A stretch of DNA of 43,102 nucleotides from Candidatus Bipolaricaulota bacterium (GCA_026390345.1 JAPLGD010000035.1:1-43102), one strand, 5' to 3'. Shown: positions 15,457 to 25,059, numbered from the stretch's first letter. The notes: a model not told the origin generated them from the letters alone. Numbers and translations: made by a program.

Positions 15457-16713
15457 CTAGACCCAGCCACGAAGCTGCATCGCCTCCGCGACGCGCGCGA
15501 CGGACACCATGTAGGCCCCGATCCGATTGTCAACCTTGTTGACCTTCGCCATTTGATGGACGTCGTGGAACGCCTTGACCATCTTCTCCTTCAAGCGGTC
15601 GTACACCTCATCGATCGTCCAGTAGAAGCCGCCGATGTTCTGCACCCACTCGAAGTACGAGACCGTCACACCGCCGGAATTGCAGAGAAAGTCCGGAATC
15701 AGGTACTTGCCGTTCTTGTAGAGGATCGCGTCGGCCTCCGGCGTCGTCGGGCCGTTCGCCGCCTCCGCGATGATCTTCGCCTTGACCTTGGGCGCGTTCT
15801 TGTCGGTGATCACGCTCTCGATGGCGGCGGGGATCAAGATGTCGACGTCGAGCTCCAGAATCTCGGCGTTCGTGATGGCCTTCTGCGCCTTGAACCCGGA
15901 CACGGAGCCGGTCTTCTGCTTGTGGTCGTTGGCCGCGTCGGGATCGATGCCGTTCGCATCGTAGACACCAGCGCGGGAGTCCGTGATCGCGACGACCTTG
16001 CTCCCGGCCAACTCCTTCATCAGCTTGGCCGAGTAGTAGCCGGCGTTTCCGTACCCCTGGACGGCGACCGTCGCGCCCTTCAGGTTGATGCCCAGCTCCT
16101 TGGCAGCCTCGATGATGCAGTAGACCACTCCGCGGGCCGTTGCGTCGCCGCGTCCGAGCGATCCGCCCAGCGCGATCGGCTTGCCGGTGATGACTCCAGG
16201 AGCGTTGTGGCCGACGATCGTCGAGTACTCGTCCATCATCCATGCCATGATCTGCGGCGTGGTGTAGACATCGGGAGCCGGAACGTCCTTGTCGGGTCCG
16301 ATGAAGCGGCCGATGGCTCGGATGTATCCGCGCGCGATCCGCTCAAGCTCTCCAGTCGAAAGCTCTTTGGGATTGCAGATGACGCCGCCCTTGCCGCCCC
16401 CGTAAGGGATGTCGACGACAGCGCACTTCCACGTCATCCACGCGGCGAGCGCCTTGACCGTGTCGATCGTCTCCTCGGGGTGGAAGCGAATCCCTCCCTT
16501 GGTCGGTCCCCGCGCGTCGTTGTATTGAACGCGGAACCCCGTGAACGAGCGCACCGTCCCGTCGTCCATCCGCACCGGGAAGTGTATCTCGAGGGTCCGC
16601 ATCGGCTCACGCAGCAACGCGTGGACCTGCGGATCGAGGTTCAGCTTCTTCGCTGCGGTGTCAAGCTGTTGTTGAGAGATCGCGAACGGGTTAAGTGCCG
16701 GACCTTGTGCCAT
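15457..16713 (-). CDS. gdhA: glutamate dehydrogenase (GDH paralogue 3)
   Basis: A 418-residue enzyme, about the standard length for hexameric class GDH. Motifs: [18 protein letters not shown] (substrate binding), [19 protein letters not shown] (catalytic lysine), [19 protein letters not shown], Rossmann loop [26 protein letters not shown] and SYFEWVQN. It is the closest of the three to canonical bacterial/archaeal GDH. ATG at 16713 has AGGAGGT seven bases upstream. It has its own promoter (16793-16820) and its own 3' hairpin, so it is a single-gene unit. It deaminates glutamate to 2-oxoglutarate and ammonia or the reverse. Confidence 0.92.
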   Translation of the reverse strand: MAQGPALNPFAISQQQLDTAAKKLNLDPQVHALLREPMRTLEIHFPVRMDDGTVRSFTGFRVQYNDARGPTKGGIRFHPEETIDTVKALAAWMTWKCAVVDIPYGGGKGGVICNPKELSTGELERIARGYIRAIGRFIGPDKDVPAPDVYTTPQIMAWMMDEYSTIVGHNAPGVITGKPIALGGSLGRGDATARGVVYCIIEAAKELGINLKGATVAVQGYGNAGYYSAKLMKELAGSKVVAITDSRAGVYDANGIDPDAANDHKQKTGSVSGFKAQKAITNAEILELDVDILIPAAIESVITDKNAPKVKAKIIAEAANGPTTPEADAILYKNGKYLIPDFLCNSGGVTVSYFEWVQNIGGFYWTIDEVYDRLKEKMVKAFHDVHQMAKVNKVDNRIGAYMVSVARVAEAMQLRGWV

Positions 16714-16792
16714 GTGTTTGACCTCCTGAAGTCTGTCTTCGATCCGTCGTTCGACAATCAGAATGCGAACTTCCTTGCCGAGCGGCGGCGAC

Positions 16793-16820
16793 ATTATACC
16801 GACCGTGAGCGATCCTTCAA
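16793..16820 (-). promoter_or_regulatory. sigma-70 promoter of GDH paralogue 3
   Basis: On the minus strand TTGAAG (16820-16815), a 16-bp spacer and a consensus TATAAT (16798-16793) lie about 80 bp before the ATG at 16713. This is the best -10 box seen in the window. Confidence 0.65.
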
Positions 16821-16840
16821 TGCAGGATTCGTTGTCCCGG

Positions 16841-17674
16841 CTACTGGGACAACCGCGACAGGATGGAGAGAAGAAGCCGCCGCATCTCGGCCCCCTTCCG
16901 CTTCGTCGTCTCGATGACCTCATCGTGGGAGAGCGCCGCGTTCGGGTCGACGCCCGCGGCGAGGTTCGTCGCGAGCGAGATGCCGAGAACCTCCATCCCC
17001 GCGTGGGCGGCTGCGATCACCTCCGGCACAGTAGACATGCCGACGAGGTCTGCGCCCATCGCCCGGAAGGCACGGATCTCCGCGGGGGTCTCGTACGAGG
17101 GTCCCAGCGTCGCGACGTAGACACCCTCCTTGAGGTCGATCTTCTCGGCGGCTGCGGCTTCGCGGGCGAGGGTGCGCAGGCGGGGCGTGTACGCGGCGGA
17201 CATGTCGGGGAACCGCGGTCCGAGGGGGTCGAGGTTCGGGCCGTAGAGCGGGTTCGCGGCGAGCATGTTGATGTGGTCCGTGATCAGGACAAGGTCGCCT
17301 GCGTGAAGGTCGGGGCGGATCGCGCCCGACGCGTTGGTTACGATGAGAGTCTTGACGCCGAGGAGCGCGAACAGCCGCGTCGCGAACGTAACCTCCTCCA
17401 TCGTACGTCCCTCGTAGAAGTGCACGCGTCCGCGCTGCAGTAGGACGGGAACGCGGCCGATCCGGCCGGACCAGAACTCGCCGCTGTGTCCGGCGACCGT
17501 GGGAACCGGGAATCCCGGGATCTCGCCGCATGGGATCCGCGTTCCTCCCGTGGGGACCCCGAAGCCGTCCGACAAACCCGACCCGAGGGTGATCGCCACC
17601 GCGGGGGAAACCTCCAGGCGAGAGCGCAGCACGTCCGCTGCCCGCGTCAACCGATCCCAGCGCTCGTCGTGCAT
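16841..17674 (-). CDS. punA: purine-nucleoside phosphorylase
   Basis: A 277-residue trimeric-type (class II) purine-nucleoside phosphorylase, which splits inosine or guanosine with phosphate into base and ribose-1-phosphate. Visible motifs: [10 protein letters not shown] (phosphate loop), [56 protein letters not shown] (base pocket), [11 protein letters not shown] and ATNLAAGVD. Length is typical. ATG at 17674 has GAGGAGG upstream; a start further upstream is possible but would run into the radA end. It follows radA by 16 bp on the same strand, so the two are likely co-transcribed with clpC. MTAP-type specificity (methylthioadenosine) cannot be excluded without alignment. Confidence 0.9.
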   Translation of the reverse strand: MHDERWDRLTRAADVLRSRLEVSPAVAITLGSGLSDGFGVPTGGTRIPCGEIPGFPVPTVAGHSGEFWSGRIGRVPVLLQRGRVHFYEGRTMEEVTFATRLFALLGVKTLIVTNASGAIRPDLHAGDLVLITDHINMLAANPLYGPNLDPLGPRFPDMSAAYTPRLRTLAREAAAAEKIDLKEGVYVATLGPSYETPAEIRAFRAMGADLVGMSTVPEVIAAAHAGMEVLGISLATNLAAGVDPNAALSHDEVIETTKRKGAEMRRLLLSILSRLSQ

Positions 17675-17690
17675 AGTGTGTCCTCCTCGT

Positions 17691-19052
17691 CTACGCCAGA
17701 CCGATCGCCTCGAGGGCACGCTCGATCGACTCCGCGGGCACCACGTCGATCGACCCCTTCACGGAGGCCGAACCCGCGGAGGGGGCCCCCACACGGGGGA
17801 CCACGATTCGCTCGTACCCCATCTTCTCCGCCTCACGAACCCGCTCCGCGACCCGGCGCACCGCTCGCACCTCGCCCGAGAGCCCGACCTCGCCGACGAC
17901 GACCGTCTTCGGATCGATCGGGCGGTTGCGCAGGCTCGACACGATGGCCGCCACGGCCGCGAGGTCGCTCGCCCGCTCGCGCGCCTCGAGGCCCCCGGCC
18001 ACCGAGAGGTAGACGTCGGCGCCGCCGATGTGGACGGCGAGCTGCTTCTCGATGACCGCGAGCAGGAGTAGTACGCGATTGATGTCCAGACCGGTGCACC
18101 GCCGCTGCGGGACTCCGTACCCTCCGGTCGGAGACACGAGCGCCTGCAGCTCGACGAGGATCGGCCTCGTCCCTTCGAGGATTGGCACGACCACGGAGCC
18201 GGGGCGCGGCTCGCCGCGGTGTCCCTCGAGGAAGAACTGCGATGGGTTCAGAATCTCCTTCAGACCCTCCGCCGTCATCTGGAACACGGCTGCCTCGTCG
18301 GTGGCGCCGAATCGGTTCTTGACCGAGCGCAGGAAGCGCAGGTCCTCGCCGCGGCTTCCCTCGAGGTAAAGGGCGACGTCGACGAGGTGCTCGACTGACT
18401 TCGGCCCGGCGAACGCGCCGTCCTTGGTGATGTGTCCGACGAGGAACGTCACGAGGCGCTTCGACTTCGTGAGGCGAATCAGCGCGCTGCTCGCCTCGCG
18501 TAGCTGCCGGAGACTCCCTGCTTCCCCCTCGATCGAGCCGGAGACGACCGTCTGGATCGAATCCACGATCAGGGCGCACGGGGAGAGCTTCTCGACTGCC
18601 GCGGCGATCCGCTTGAGCGACTGCTCGGACAGCACGTACAACCGCTTGTGTCCGACGCCGACGCGGCTGGCGCGGAGCTTCACCTGGCTCTCGGACTCCT
18701 CGCCCGAGACGTAGAGGACGTTGCCAACCGTTTGAGCGAGCGTCTGGGCAACCTGGAGGAGGAGGGTTGACTTGCCGATTCCGGGCTCGCCGCCGAACAG
18801 GATGACCCCGCCCGGAATGAGGCCACCTCCGAGCAGGCGATCGAGTTCGCCCGACCCCGACGGAATGCGCTTCACGTCGGTGAGGTCGATCTCCGTGATC
18901 GGGCGCAACTCCTCGCCGAGCCAGGATTCGGCTTTCCGCGGCGACGACGCGCCCTCCGCGGCCTCGGCGAACGAGTCCCAGGCTCCGCAACTCGGGCACC
19001 GACCGAACCACTTGACCGATTGGTAGCCGCAGTTGGAGCAGGCGAACGCCAT
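17691..19052 (-). CDS. radA: DNA repair protein RadA
   Basis: A 453-residue RadA/Sms, the RecA-like helicase that drives branch migration in recombination. Order: N-terminal zinc finger (CSNCGYQSVKWFGRCPSCG), RecA-like ATPase with Walker A GGEPGIGKST at about residue 90, LIVDSIQTV as Walker B, the RadA-specific KNRFG motif (SVKNRFGATDE) and a C-terminal Lon-protease-like domain (VVVGEVGLSGEVRAVRR). All family marks are present and the length is normal. It follows clpC with one base between them, a clpC-radA order known in many Gram-positive bacteria, and is followed by punA. Confidence 0.96.
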   Translation of the reverse strand: MAFACSNCGYQSVKWFGRCPSCGAWDSFAEAAEGASSPRKAESWLGEELRPITEIDLTDVKRIPSGSGELDRLLGGGLIPGGVILFGGEPGIGKSTLLLQVAQTLAQTVGNVLYVSGEESESQVKLRASRVGVGHKRLYVLSEQSLKRIAAAVEKLSPCALIVDSIQTVVSGSIEGEAGSLRQLREASSALIRLTKSKRLVTFLVGHITKDGAFAGPKSVEHLVDVALYLEGSRGEDLRFLRSVKNRFGATDEAAVFQMTAEGLKEILNPSQFFLEGHRGEPRPGSVVVPILEGTRPILVELQALVSPTGGYGVPQRRCTGLDINRVLLLLAVIEKQLAVHIGGADVYLSVAGGLEARERASDLAAVAAIVSSLRNRPIDPKTVVVGEVGLSGEVRAVRRVAERVREAEKMGYERIVVPRVGAPSAGSASVKGSIDVVPAESIERALEAIGLA

Positions 19053-19053
19053 G

Positions 19054-21474
19054 CTATCCGCTCTGTCGGAAGCGCATCTCGTCGTCGTTGGCGGCGGCCA
19101 CGACGGTGGACCCCTTGGGGAACTGACCGAGCAGGATCTCCTCGGAGATCGGATTCTCGATCAACCGCTCGATCGTCCTTCGCATCGGTCGGGCGCCGTA
19201 CTTCGGGTCGTACCCCTGGCGGATCAAGAGGTCCCACGCCGAGTCCTCGAGCTCGAACTTGATTCCGCGCTCAGCGCGCAGCCGCTCCGTCAGCTCGTGG
19301 ATCATCAAGGTCGCGATCTGTCGAACCTGGTCGCGGTTCAGCTGGTGGAAGACAATGATGTCGTCGAGCCGGTTCAGGAACTCCGGTCGGAAGACGTTGC
19401 GCGCCTCGCCGGTGACCCGGCTCTTCATCTCCTGGTACGAGTCCTCGGAGCCATCGCTCTGGTCGCTGAACCCAAGCGTGTCGCGGTCGGTGATCAAGTC
19501 GCTGCCGACGTTCGACGTCATGATCAGCACCGTGTTCCGGAAGTCCACCCGGCGACCTTGCGAGTCGGTCAGGATCCCGTCCTCCATCACCTGGAGGAGG
19601 ATGTTGAACACGTCGCGGTGCGCCTTCTCGATCTCGTCGAACAGGACGACCGAGTACGGACGATGGCGCACCTTCTCCGTCAGCTCGCCGGCCTCCTCAT
19701 ACCCGACGTACCCCGGAGGGGCGCCGGTGAGGCGGGACACGGAGAAGCGCTCCATGTATTCCGACATGTCGACACGGATCAGGGCGTCCTCGTCGCCGAA
19801 CAGGAATTCGGCCAGGGTCTTCGATAGCTCGGTCTTCCCGACCCCCGTCGGCCCGAGGAACATGAACACGCCGACCGGCCGCTTCGGGTTCTTGACCCCG
19901 GCGTAGGCGCGGCGGATCGACCGCGACACGGCGCGCACCGCCTCCTCCTGGGCGATCAGGCGGTCGTGGATCTTCTCCTCCATGTTGACCAGCCGGACCG
20001 TCTCTTCCTCCTGGACGTGGCCGATCGGAACGCCGGTCCACATCGACACCATGCGCGCGATGTCCCGACCGGTCGCTTGGAGCTCGCCGCCGAGGACCTC
20101 CGACTTGCTCAGCTTCTCCGCCTCCGAGGACAACTCGGCCTTCCGATCGCGCAGGCGCGCGGCGGTCTCGTAGTCCTGCTTCCCGACGGCCTCCTGCTCT
20201 TCCTGGTCCAAGGCCTCGGTCTTCTCCATCAGGGAACGGACCTCGTCGGGCATGTGAGAGCTCTGGAGCTTGATCCGGGCCGCCGTCTCGTCGATCAGGT
20301 CGATGGCCTTGTCCGGGAGGAACTGGTCGGTGACGTACCGGTCGGAGAGGCGCGCCGCCTCGTAGAGCGCGTCGTCCGTGATTCGGACGCCGTGGTGCTT
20401 CTCGTACCGCGGGCGTAGGCCTTTGAGGATCTTGACGGTGTCCTCAAGCGACGGCTCCTCGACGTAGATCGTCTTGAAGCGTCGCTTGAGCGCCGGGTCC
20501 TTCTCCACCGACTTGCGGTACTCGTTGGGAGTCGCCGTGCCGATGCACTGGATCGCGCCGGACGCGAGCGGCGGCTTCAGGATGGACGACGCGTCGATCG
20601 CGCCCTCGGCGCCGCCGGCGCCGACGACGGTTTGGAGCTCGTCGATGAACAGGATGACATTGTTGTTCTCGGAGACCTGATTGATGAGCGTCTTCAGGCG
20701 TTGCTCGAACTCGCCGCGGTACTTCGTTCCCGCGACGACCGACGCCATGTCGAGCTCGAGGATCTCCTTCGAGCGGAGAATCGCCGGGACGTCGCCGACG
20801 GCGATGCGTTGCGCCAGCCCTTCGACGATGGCCGTCTTGCCGACGCCCGACTCCCCGATCAGCGCCGGGTTGTTCTTCTTCCGTCGGGTCAGGGTCTGGA
20901 TGATTCGCTCCATCTCTTCGTCGCGGCCGATGACCGGATCGAGGTTGCCGGCCATCGCTTCCTCGACCAGATTCCGGCCGAACTCGGCGAGGTCGCCCTT
21001 GCGCTGGGGCTGTCGGCGCGCCGAGCGGATGGTCATCCCGATCCCCGACGGCGGCAGGAAGTAGGCGCGCGTCTTCGTGAGGTCGATGCCGAGCTGCTGG
21101 AGGATCGTCGCCCCCGTCCCCTCGCCCTCGCGCAGCATCCCCATCAGAAGGTGCTCGGGACGGATCGTGTTCAGCCCCGCGCGGCGCGCTTCCTCGAAGC
21201 TGACTTTCATGACGCGCTTGAGCCGCGGCGTGGGCTCGAGGTCGTCGGCCGACAGGCGAACCTCCCCGCGGCCTTTCTCCTCTTCCAGGAGCTGCGCGAC
21301 CTTCTCGTAGGTCACCTCGTGGGACGAGAGGAACCGATGAACGTCGCTGCCGGCCATCTTGAGGAACGCAAGAAGGAGGTGCTCCGTGCCGACGTAGCTG
21401 TGCCGCCACTCTTCGGCCTCTTCCTGCGACACGGCGATGATCTCCATCGATTCGCGCGAGAAGCGATCGTACAT
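19054..21474 (-). CDS. clpC: ATP-dependent Clp protease ATP-binding subunit ClpC
   Basis: An 806-residue class I Hsp100 unfoldase that feeds proteins to ClpP. Order: Clp N-repeat domain (about 1-145), first AAA module with Walker A GESGVGKT and Walker B VILFIDE, a middle UVR-type coiled coil (QDYETAARLRDRKAELSSEA) that marks ClpC rather than ClpA or ClpB, and a second AAA module with GPTGVGKT and VVLFDEIEKAH. TLGFSDQ aligns with the VGF loop that docks on ClpP. The sensor segment reads IGTATPNEY instead of the usual IGATTLDEY. GGAGG precedes the ATG. A promoter is visible at 21544-21571. No ctsR or mcsAB neighbours. Confidence 0.95.
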   Translation of the reverse strand: MYDRFSRESMEIIAVSQEEAEEWRHSYVGTEHLLLAFLKMAGSDVHRFLSSHEVTYEKVAQLLEEEKGRGEVRLSADDLEPTPRLKRVMKVSFEEARRAGLNTIRPEHLLMGMLREGEGTGATILQQLGIDLTKTRAYFLPPSGIGMTIRSARRQPQRKGDLAEFGRNLVEEAMAGNLDPVIGRDEEMERIIQTLTRRKKNNPALIGESGVGKTAIVEGLAQRIAVGDVPAILRSKEILELDMASVVAGTKYRGEFEQRLKTLINQVSENNNVILFIDELQTVVGAGGAEGAIDASSILKPPLASGAIQCIGTATPNEYRKSVEKDPALKRRFKTIYVEEPSLEDTVKILKGLRPRYEKHHGVRITDDALYEAARLSDRYVTDQFLPDKAIDLIDETAARIKLQSSHMPDEVRSLMEKTEALDQEEQEAVGKQDYETAARLRDRKAELSSEAEKLSKSEVLGGELQATGRDIARMVSMWTGVPIGHVQEEETVRLVNMEEKIHDRLIAQEEAVRAVSRSIRRAYAGVKNPKRPVGVFMFLGPTGVGKTELSKTLAEFLFGDEDALIRVDMSEYMERFSVSRLTGAPPGYVGYEEAGELTEKVRHRPYSVVLFDEIEKAHRDVFNILLQVMEDGILTDSQGRRVDFRNTVLIMTSNVGSDLITDRDTLGFSDQSDGSEDSYQEMKSRVTGEARNVFRPEFLNRLDDIIVFHQLNRDQVRQIATLMIHELTERLRAERGIKFELEDSAWDLLIRQGYDPKYGARPMRRTIERLIENPISEEILLGQFPKGSTVVAAANDDEMRFRQSG

Positions 21475-21543
21475 CCGACCTCCTTCCGTCGCCGTCCGCG
21501 ACGCGGCGCGTCCAGGATGCGGTGGCGTCTGGGACGCGGCAGA

Positions 21544-21571
21544 AGTATACCCGCGAGGGGTTGCGCTACAA
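21544..21571 (-). promoter_or_regulatory. candidate promoter of clpC-radA-punA
   Basis: On the minus strand TTGTAG (21571-21566), a 16-bp spacer and TATACT (21549-21544) overlap the end of pth. The -10 matches five of six consensus bases; the -35 is weak. No CIRCE or CtsR repeat is seen. Confidence 0.45.
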
Positions 21572-22132
21572 CAGATCCGGCTTTCGGTTGACCGAGGTCA
21601 TCGCGGCCTCGATCCCTGCGCTGCGAAAGAGGTCGACGGCCTCGACGGCGCGCTCGATGGCCAGCGCCACCTTATGCCACTCCTCCGGAGAGAAGCGGTC
21701 GAGCACGTAGTCCCGTCCGGTGGCGGTTCGCCCGTCGATCTCGATCCCGATCCGCAGGCGAGGGATCTCGTCCGTCCCGAGTCGCTCGACCACCGACGTC
21801 ATTCCCTTGTGGCTGCCAGGGCCTCCCGCGGCCAAGAGGCGCACCCGACCGGCAGGAAGGTCGAGGTCGTCGTAGATCACCAGCGCGTCCTTCGGGGACA
21901 GGTGATGCCGCGTCAGCAGCCCTTTCACGGCGGTGCCGCTCTCGTTCATGAACGTCATCGGCTTCACGAGCAGGAGGTCGTCCCAGGAATAGACAAGGGC
22001 GGATTCTTGAATCCGCCCTTTCGTCCGGATGTGGTGAACCTTCCGGTAGAGGTCGATAACCTCGAAGCCGACGTTGTGCCTTGTGAGCGCGTACTCGAGC
22101 CCGGGGTTTCCCAGCCCGAAAACGGCCTTCAA
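21566..22132 (-). CDS. pth: peptidyl-tRNA hydrolase
   Basis: A 188-residue Pth that releases peptides from prematurely dropped peptidyl-tRNAs. GLGNPGLEYALTRHNVGFEV carries the conserved Asn and catalytic His; MTFMNESG holds the tRNA-contact Asn; YDDLDLPAGRVR holds the catalytic Asp; GGPGSHKGM is the glycine-rich loop. Length is standard. It follows rplY by 8 bp in the glmU-prs-rplY-pth unit, an order conserved in Firmicutes and others. Oddity: codons for the RTKGRIQESALV stretch contain a perfect 12-bp inverted repeat (21995-22020) able to form a terminator-like hairpin in the mRNA. Confidence 0.95.
   Translation of the reverse strand: MKAVFGLGNPGLEYALTRHNVGFEVIDLYRKVHHIRTKGRIQESALVYSWDDLLLVKPMTFMNESGTAVKGLLTRHHLSPKDALVIYDDLDLPAGRVRLLAAGGPGSHKGMTSVVERLGTDEIPRLRIGIEIDGRTATGRDYVLDRFSPEEWHKVALAIERAVEAVDLFRSAGIEAAMTSVNRKPDLL
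21995..22020. repeat. perfect inverted repeat inside pth
   Basis: AAGGGCGGATTC at 21995-22006 is followed after two bases by its exact complement at 22009-22020. This falls within codons of a poorly conserved part of Pth, between the catalytic-His segment and MTFMNESG. Confidence 0.9.
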
Positions 22133-22140
22133 CGAACCCC

Positions 22141-22788
22141 CTACGACTCCTCGGCCGCCGTCTCTTCCGTGGCTTCCGCGGCCTCGCCTTCCTCGCCCTC
22201 AGCGACCTCGGCGCCCTCTCCTGCCGTCGCCTCCGCAACCAGGGCGCGCGGCTGGATGACCGTCACGAGGACGCGTTCGGCCGGTAGCATCGGTTCCACC
22301 TTGCCGAAGTCAATCTCGTGGACGTGGATCGAGTCGCCGATGTTGAGGCTCGAGACGTCGATCGCTAGAAGGGGCGGGATGTCCGCCGGCATGCCGTGCA
22401 CGGGGATCGTGTTGAACTGAACGTTCAGAATGCCGCCGAGTTTCGTTCCCGGCGCCTCGCCGACGATCTTCACCGGGACGTTGAGCTTGAGCGGGTGTGT
22501 CGTGTCTGGATGATAGAAGTCGACGTGCACGGGGATGTCGGTGATGGAGTCGTAATCGACGACCTTGAGAAAAACGTCCATCTCCTGGGGCTTCCCGCCG
22601 CCGGTGATGCGCAGGTTGATCTGCGAGCTTCTTGTGATCTTCGCGAACAGCCCCTGCAGGTCCCTGCGCGTCATCGAGATCGGCTGGCTGTCCATCGCCG
22701 GCCCGTAGACGACTCCCGGAACGATTCCCTGGCGGCGAAGGGCGTTCGCCTTCCCCGACGTCCTCTTGCTGACCTCTAGCGTATGCAT
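22141..22788 (-). CDS. rplY: 50S ribosomal protein L25, long (CTC) form
   Basis: A 215-residue L25/TL5/CTC protein that binds 5S rRNA. The N-terminal L25 domain (about 1-90) reads VSKRTSGKANALRRQGIVPGVVYG, and the C-terminal beta domain (about 95-180) has the usual DFYHPDT, VPVKIVGEAPGTKLGGIL and ADIPPLLAIDVSSLNIGD. The last 35 residues are almost all Glu, Ala and Gly, an acidic tail common in long L25 proteins. GGAG precedes the ATG. Gap of 19 bp to prs upstream and 8 bp to pth downstream. In Bacillus the homologue is a general stress protein; nothing here shows such control. Confidence 0.94.
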   Translation of the reverse strand: MHTLEVSKRTSGKANALRRQGIVPGVVYGPAMDSQPISMTRRDLQGLFAKITRSSQINLRITGGGKPQEMDVFLKVVDYDSITDIPVHVDFYHPDTTHPLKLNVPVKIVGEAPGTKLGGILNVQFNTIPVHGMPADIPPLLAIDVSSLNIGDSIHVHEIDFGKVEPMLPAERVLVTVIQPRALVAEATAGEGAEVAEGEEGEAAEATEETAAEES

Positions 22789-22807
22789 CGCAACTCCTAC
22801 AGTTCGA

Positions 22808-23764
22808 CTAGTAGTGCGGGAAGAGGTGACTCACCGACTTGTCCTCGAAGATCCGGTGAATGGTCTTGGCGAGGTGTTCACCGACGGAGATGTACTCCAC
22901 AATCCCGCTCTTCTCCGCTTGCTCTCGAAAGATGGTATTGGTAACGACGATCTGTTTCAAGGGAGAGCTTGCCAGGATCTCTAGGGCGTCTCCGGCGAAC
23001 AGCCCGTGTGTGCAGTAGGCGCGGACTTCCGCCGCCCCGTCGTCGAGGAGCCGACGCGCGGCCTTCACCAACGTCCCCCCCGAGGCAAGGATGTCGTCGA
23101 CGAGGATCGCCATCTTGCTCTTCACGTCTCCGATGACGTTCATCACGTCCACGACCGAGCCGTCGTGGCTCCTGCGCTTCTCGAGGATCGCGAGCGGAAG
23201 GTCGAGCTGCTCGGCGACCATCCGGGCCCGGACCGCTCCCCCGGCGTCGGGCGAGACAATGACCGCGTTTTCCACTCCAACCAAGTGGGTGCGGATGTGG
23301 TCGGCGAAGATCCAGTCAGCGCGGAGGTTGTCAACGGGGATGTTGAAGAAACCCTGGATCTGGCCGGCGTGGAGGTCCATCGTGAGGACGCGGTCGGCGC
23401 CCGCCGTCTCGATCAGGTTCGCCACGAGACGGGCGGAGATCGGGACCCGTCCGGTTTGCTTCCGATCTTGGCGGGCGTAGCCGTAGTACGGGATCACGGC
23501 GATGACCTTCCGCGCCGACGCCCGGCGCGCCGCGTCGATGATCAACAGGAGCTCCATCAGGTGGTCGTTGACAGGCGGGCACGTTGGCTGGATGACGAAC
23601 ACGTCGGCTCCGCGCACGGTCTGACGGATGCGGACCCGGATCTCTCCATCGCTGAACCGATCGACGGCCGCATCGCAGAGTTCGATCCCGAGCGACGACG
23701 ACACTTCCCGAGCCAGGACGGGGTTTGCATTCCCCGTTACGAGCTTCAGCTCCTGCCCGATCAT
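22808..23764 (-). CDS. prs: ribose-phosphate pyrophosphokinase
   Basis: A 318-residue PRPP synthetase, making PRPP from ribose-5-phosphate and ATP for nucleotide, His and Trp synthesis. Visible: [48 protein letters not shown] (catalytic flexible loop region), [13 protein letters not shown] (metal-binding His) and the PRPP loop [14 protein letters not shown]. Regular length for class I. The frame extends far upstream through glmU in another frame, but the ATG at 23764 overlaps the glmU TGA by 4 bp (ATGA) and begins the family's normal N-terminus, so translation is coupled to glmU. Confidence 0.96.
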   Translation of the reverse strand: MIGQELKLVTGNANPVLAREVSSSLGIELCDAAVDRFSDGEIRVRIRQTVRGADVFVIQPTCPPVNDHLMELLLIIDAARRASARKVIAVIPYYGYARQDRKQTGRVPISARLVANLIETAGADRVLTMDLHAGQIQGFFNIPVDNLRADWIFADHIRTHLVGVENAVIVSPDAGGAVRARMVAEQLDLPLAILEKRRSHDGSVVDVMNVIGDVKSKMAILVDDILASGGTLVKAARRLLDDGAAEVRAYCTHGLFAGDALEILASSPLKQIVVTNTIFREQAEKSGIVEYISVGEHLAKTIHRIFEDKSVSHLFPHY

Positions 23765-24972
23765 GCTTCCTCCTCGCCGGACGGCGCCGCCTTTCTCTCC
23801 TTCAGCACTTGGCGGGCCCTGCCGAGAGCCAGCATCTGCGGCGGAACATTCTCCGTGATCGTCGACCCGGCAGCCACGAACGCCCCACGGCCGATCGTCA
23901 CGGGCGCGACCAACGACACGTTGCTGCCGATGAAGACCCCATCCTCGATCACCGTGCGATGTTTCCCCGCGCCGTCGTAGTTGCAGGTGATCGTCCCCGC
24001 GCCGATGTTCGTTCCTTCGCCGATCTCCGCGTCGCCGAGGTACGATAGGTGCCCAGCCTTCACGCCGCGTCCCAATCGGGCCGCCTTGACCTCGACGAAG
24101 TTGCCGACGCGGGCCTCCGGGCCGACGTCGGCTCGCGGACGCAGGTGGGCGAACGGCCCGACGGTCGAGCGCTCGCGAACGCGGGCCGACTCGAGGACCG
24201 AGTAGCGGACGATGGCGCCGTCCTCGACGACCGAGTCCTCGATCCAGGAGTCCGGGCCGAGCGTGCAGGCTTGCCCGACCTTCGTGGTTCCGACGAGGTG
24301 CGTCCCCGGCAGGATCCGCGTTCCGGCGCCGACCCTCACCGGCTCGTCGACGTAGGTGTGCTCGTCGTCGTCGACGATGACGCCGAGTGCGGCGAGCGAC
24401 GCGAGCTTTCGTCGGCGGGCGATCCTCTCGAGGGCGGACACGTCGGCGGGCGCCGCGAGGCGTCGAAGGTCGTCGGGATCGGCCGGCGACCACGCCGTGT
24501 CGTCCTGGCCCCCGAGGGGATGATCGCCGAATCGGGACAGCGCCTGGAACAAAGCGTTGACGGGATTGATGCCGTCGGCGAGGACCGCAAGAGCGCCACC
24601 GCCGGCGACGTGAGGAGCGCCGGGATTCCCTTCGGCGGCTCGGAGGAGCGCACCGATCGTCTCCGCCGTGATGAGGGGAAGGTCGGCGCACACGGCGAGC
24701 ACGCGGTGGCCGGCAAGGCGCGCCGCCAGCGCGCGGCGGGAGGAGACTTCAGCCACGAAGCGCGTGGCTCCATTCGAGTCGCAGTCGCCGACCGGCGTGG
24801 TCCTCGAATCGACGAGCACGATGACGTCGGAGACGCCGGCCGCGCGCGCCGCGGCGTCGACGCGCTGCGGTGCAGAGACGCCGCAGATGGAGGCAGCGTA
24901 CCGCACCCCGTCCCACGAGGCATCCTCGCTTCGCGCTGCCAACACGACGGCTACGGTTCGTTGCGCGTTCAT
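23761..24972 (-). CDS. glmU: GlmU-like protein with degenerate uridyltransferase domain and intact acetyltransferase domain
   Basis: A 403-residue protein; normal GlmU is about 455. The C-terminal left-handed beta-helix (from about residue 205) keeps the glucosamine-1-phosphate acetyltransferase residues: [10 protein letters not shown] (K296), [10 protein letters not shown] (H308, Y311), [11 protein letters not shown] (N331, K337). The N-terminal pyrophosphorylase half is recognisable ([20 protein letters not shown] matches the GDxPLI strand) but the UTP-binding signature LAAGxGTRMxSxxPK is replaced by [12 protein letters not shown], and the uracil-site segment is missing. It probably acetylates GlcN-1-P but may not make UDP-GlcNAc, so a separate uridyltransferase would be needed. 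First gene of glmU-prs-rplY-pth; divergent from trpS. Confidence 0.85.
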   Translation of the reverse strand: MNAQRTVAVVLAARSEDASWDGVRYAASICGVSAPQRVDAAARAAGVSDVIVLVDSRTTPVGDCDSNGATRFVAEVSSRRALAARLAGHRVLAVCADLPLITAETIGALLRAAEGNPGAPHVAGGGALAVLADGINPVNALFQALSRFGDHPLGGQDDTAWSPADPDDLRRLAAPADVSALERIARRRKLASLAALGVIVDDDEHTYVDEPVRVGAGTRILPGTHLVGTTKVGQACTLGPDSWIEDSVVEDGAIVRYSVLESARVRERSTVGPFAHLRPRADVGPEARVGNFVEVKAARLGRGVKAGHLSYLGDAEIGEGTNIGAGTITCNYDGAGKHRTVIEDGVFIGSNVSLVAPVTIGRGAFVAAGSTITENVPPQMLALGRARQVLKERKAAPSGEEEA

Positions 24973-25029
24973 CTCGCTCCCGTCTCGATGATACGTCAGC
25001 GAGGAAGTCCCCATCAACTGGAACGCCGC

Positions 25030-25059
25030 TTGCAGACGGGTCCGAGCGCAACCTATACT
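25030..25059 (+). promoter_or_regulatory. candidate sigma-70 promoter of trpS
   Basis: TTGCAG (25030-25035), an 18-bp spacer and TATACT (25054-25059) lie 33 bp before the trpS start. It stands in the 120-bp divergent gap between glmU and trpS. No T-box features (no conserved specifier stem or terminator) fit in so short a leader. Confidence 0.55.

Noticed and set aside
15250-16917. Plus-strand open frame of 555 codons opposite GDH paralogue 3 and the CRP-type gene
   Set aside because: High GC content keeps the antisense frames open. The opposite strand encodes textbook glutamate dehydrogenase with promoter and ribosome site.
22808-24691. 627-codon frame apparently fusing an Arg-rich domain to Prs
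   Set aside because: The first half is an out-of-frame reading of glmU; the ATGA overlap and family start place prs at 23764.
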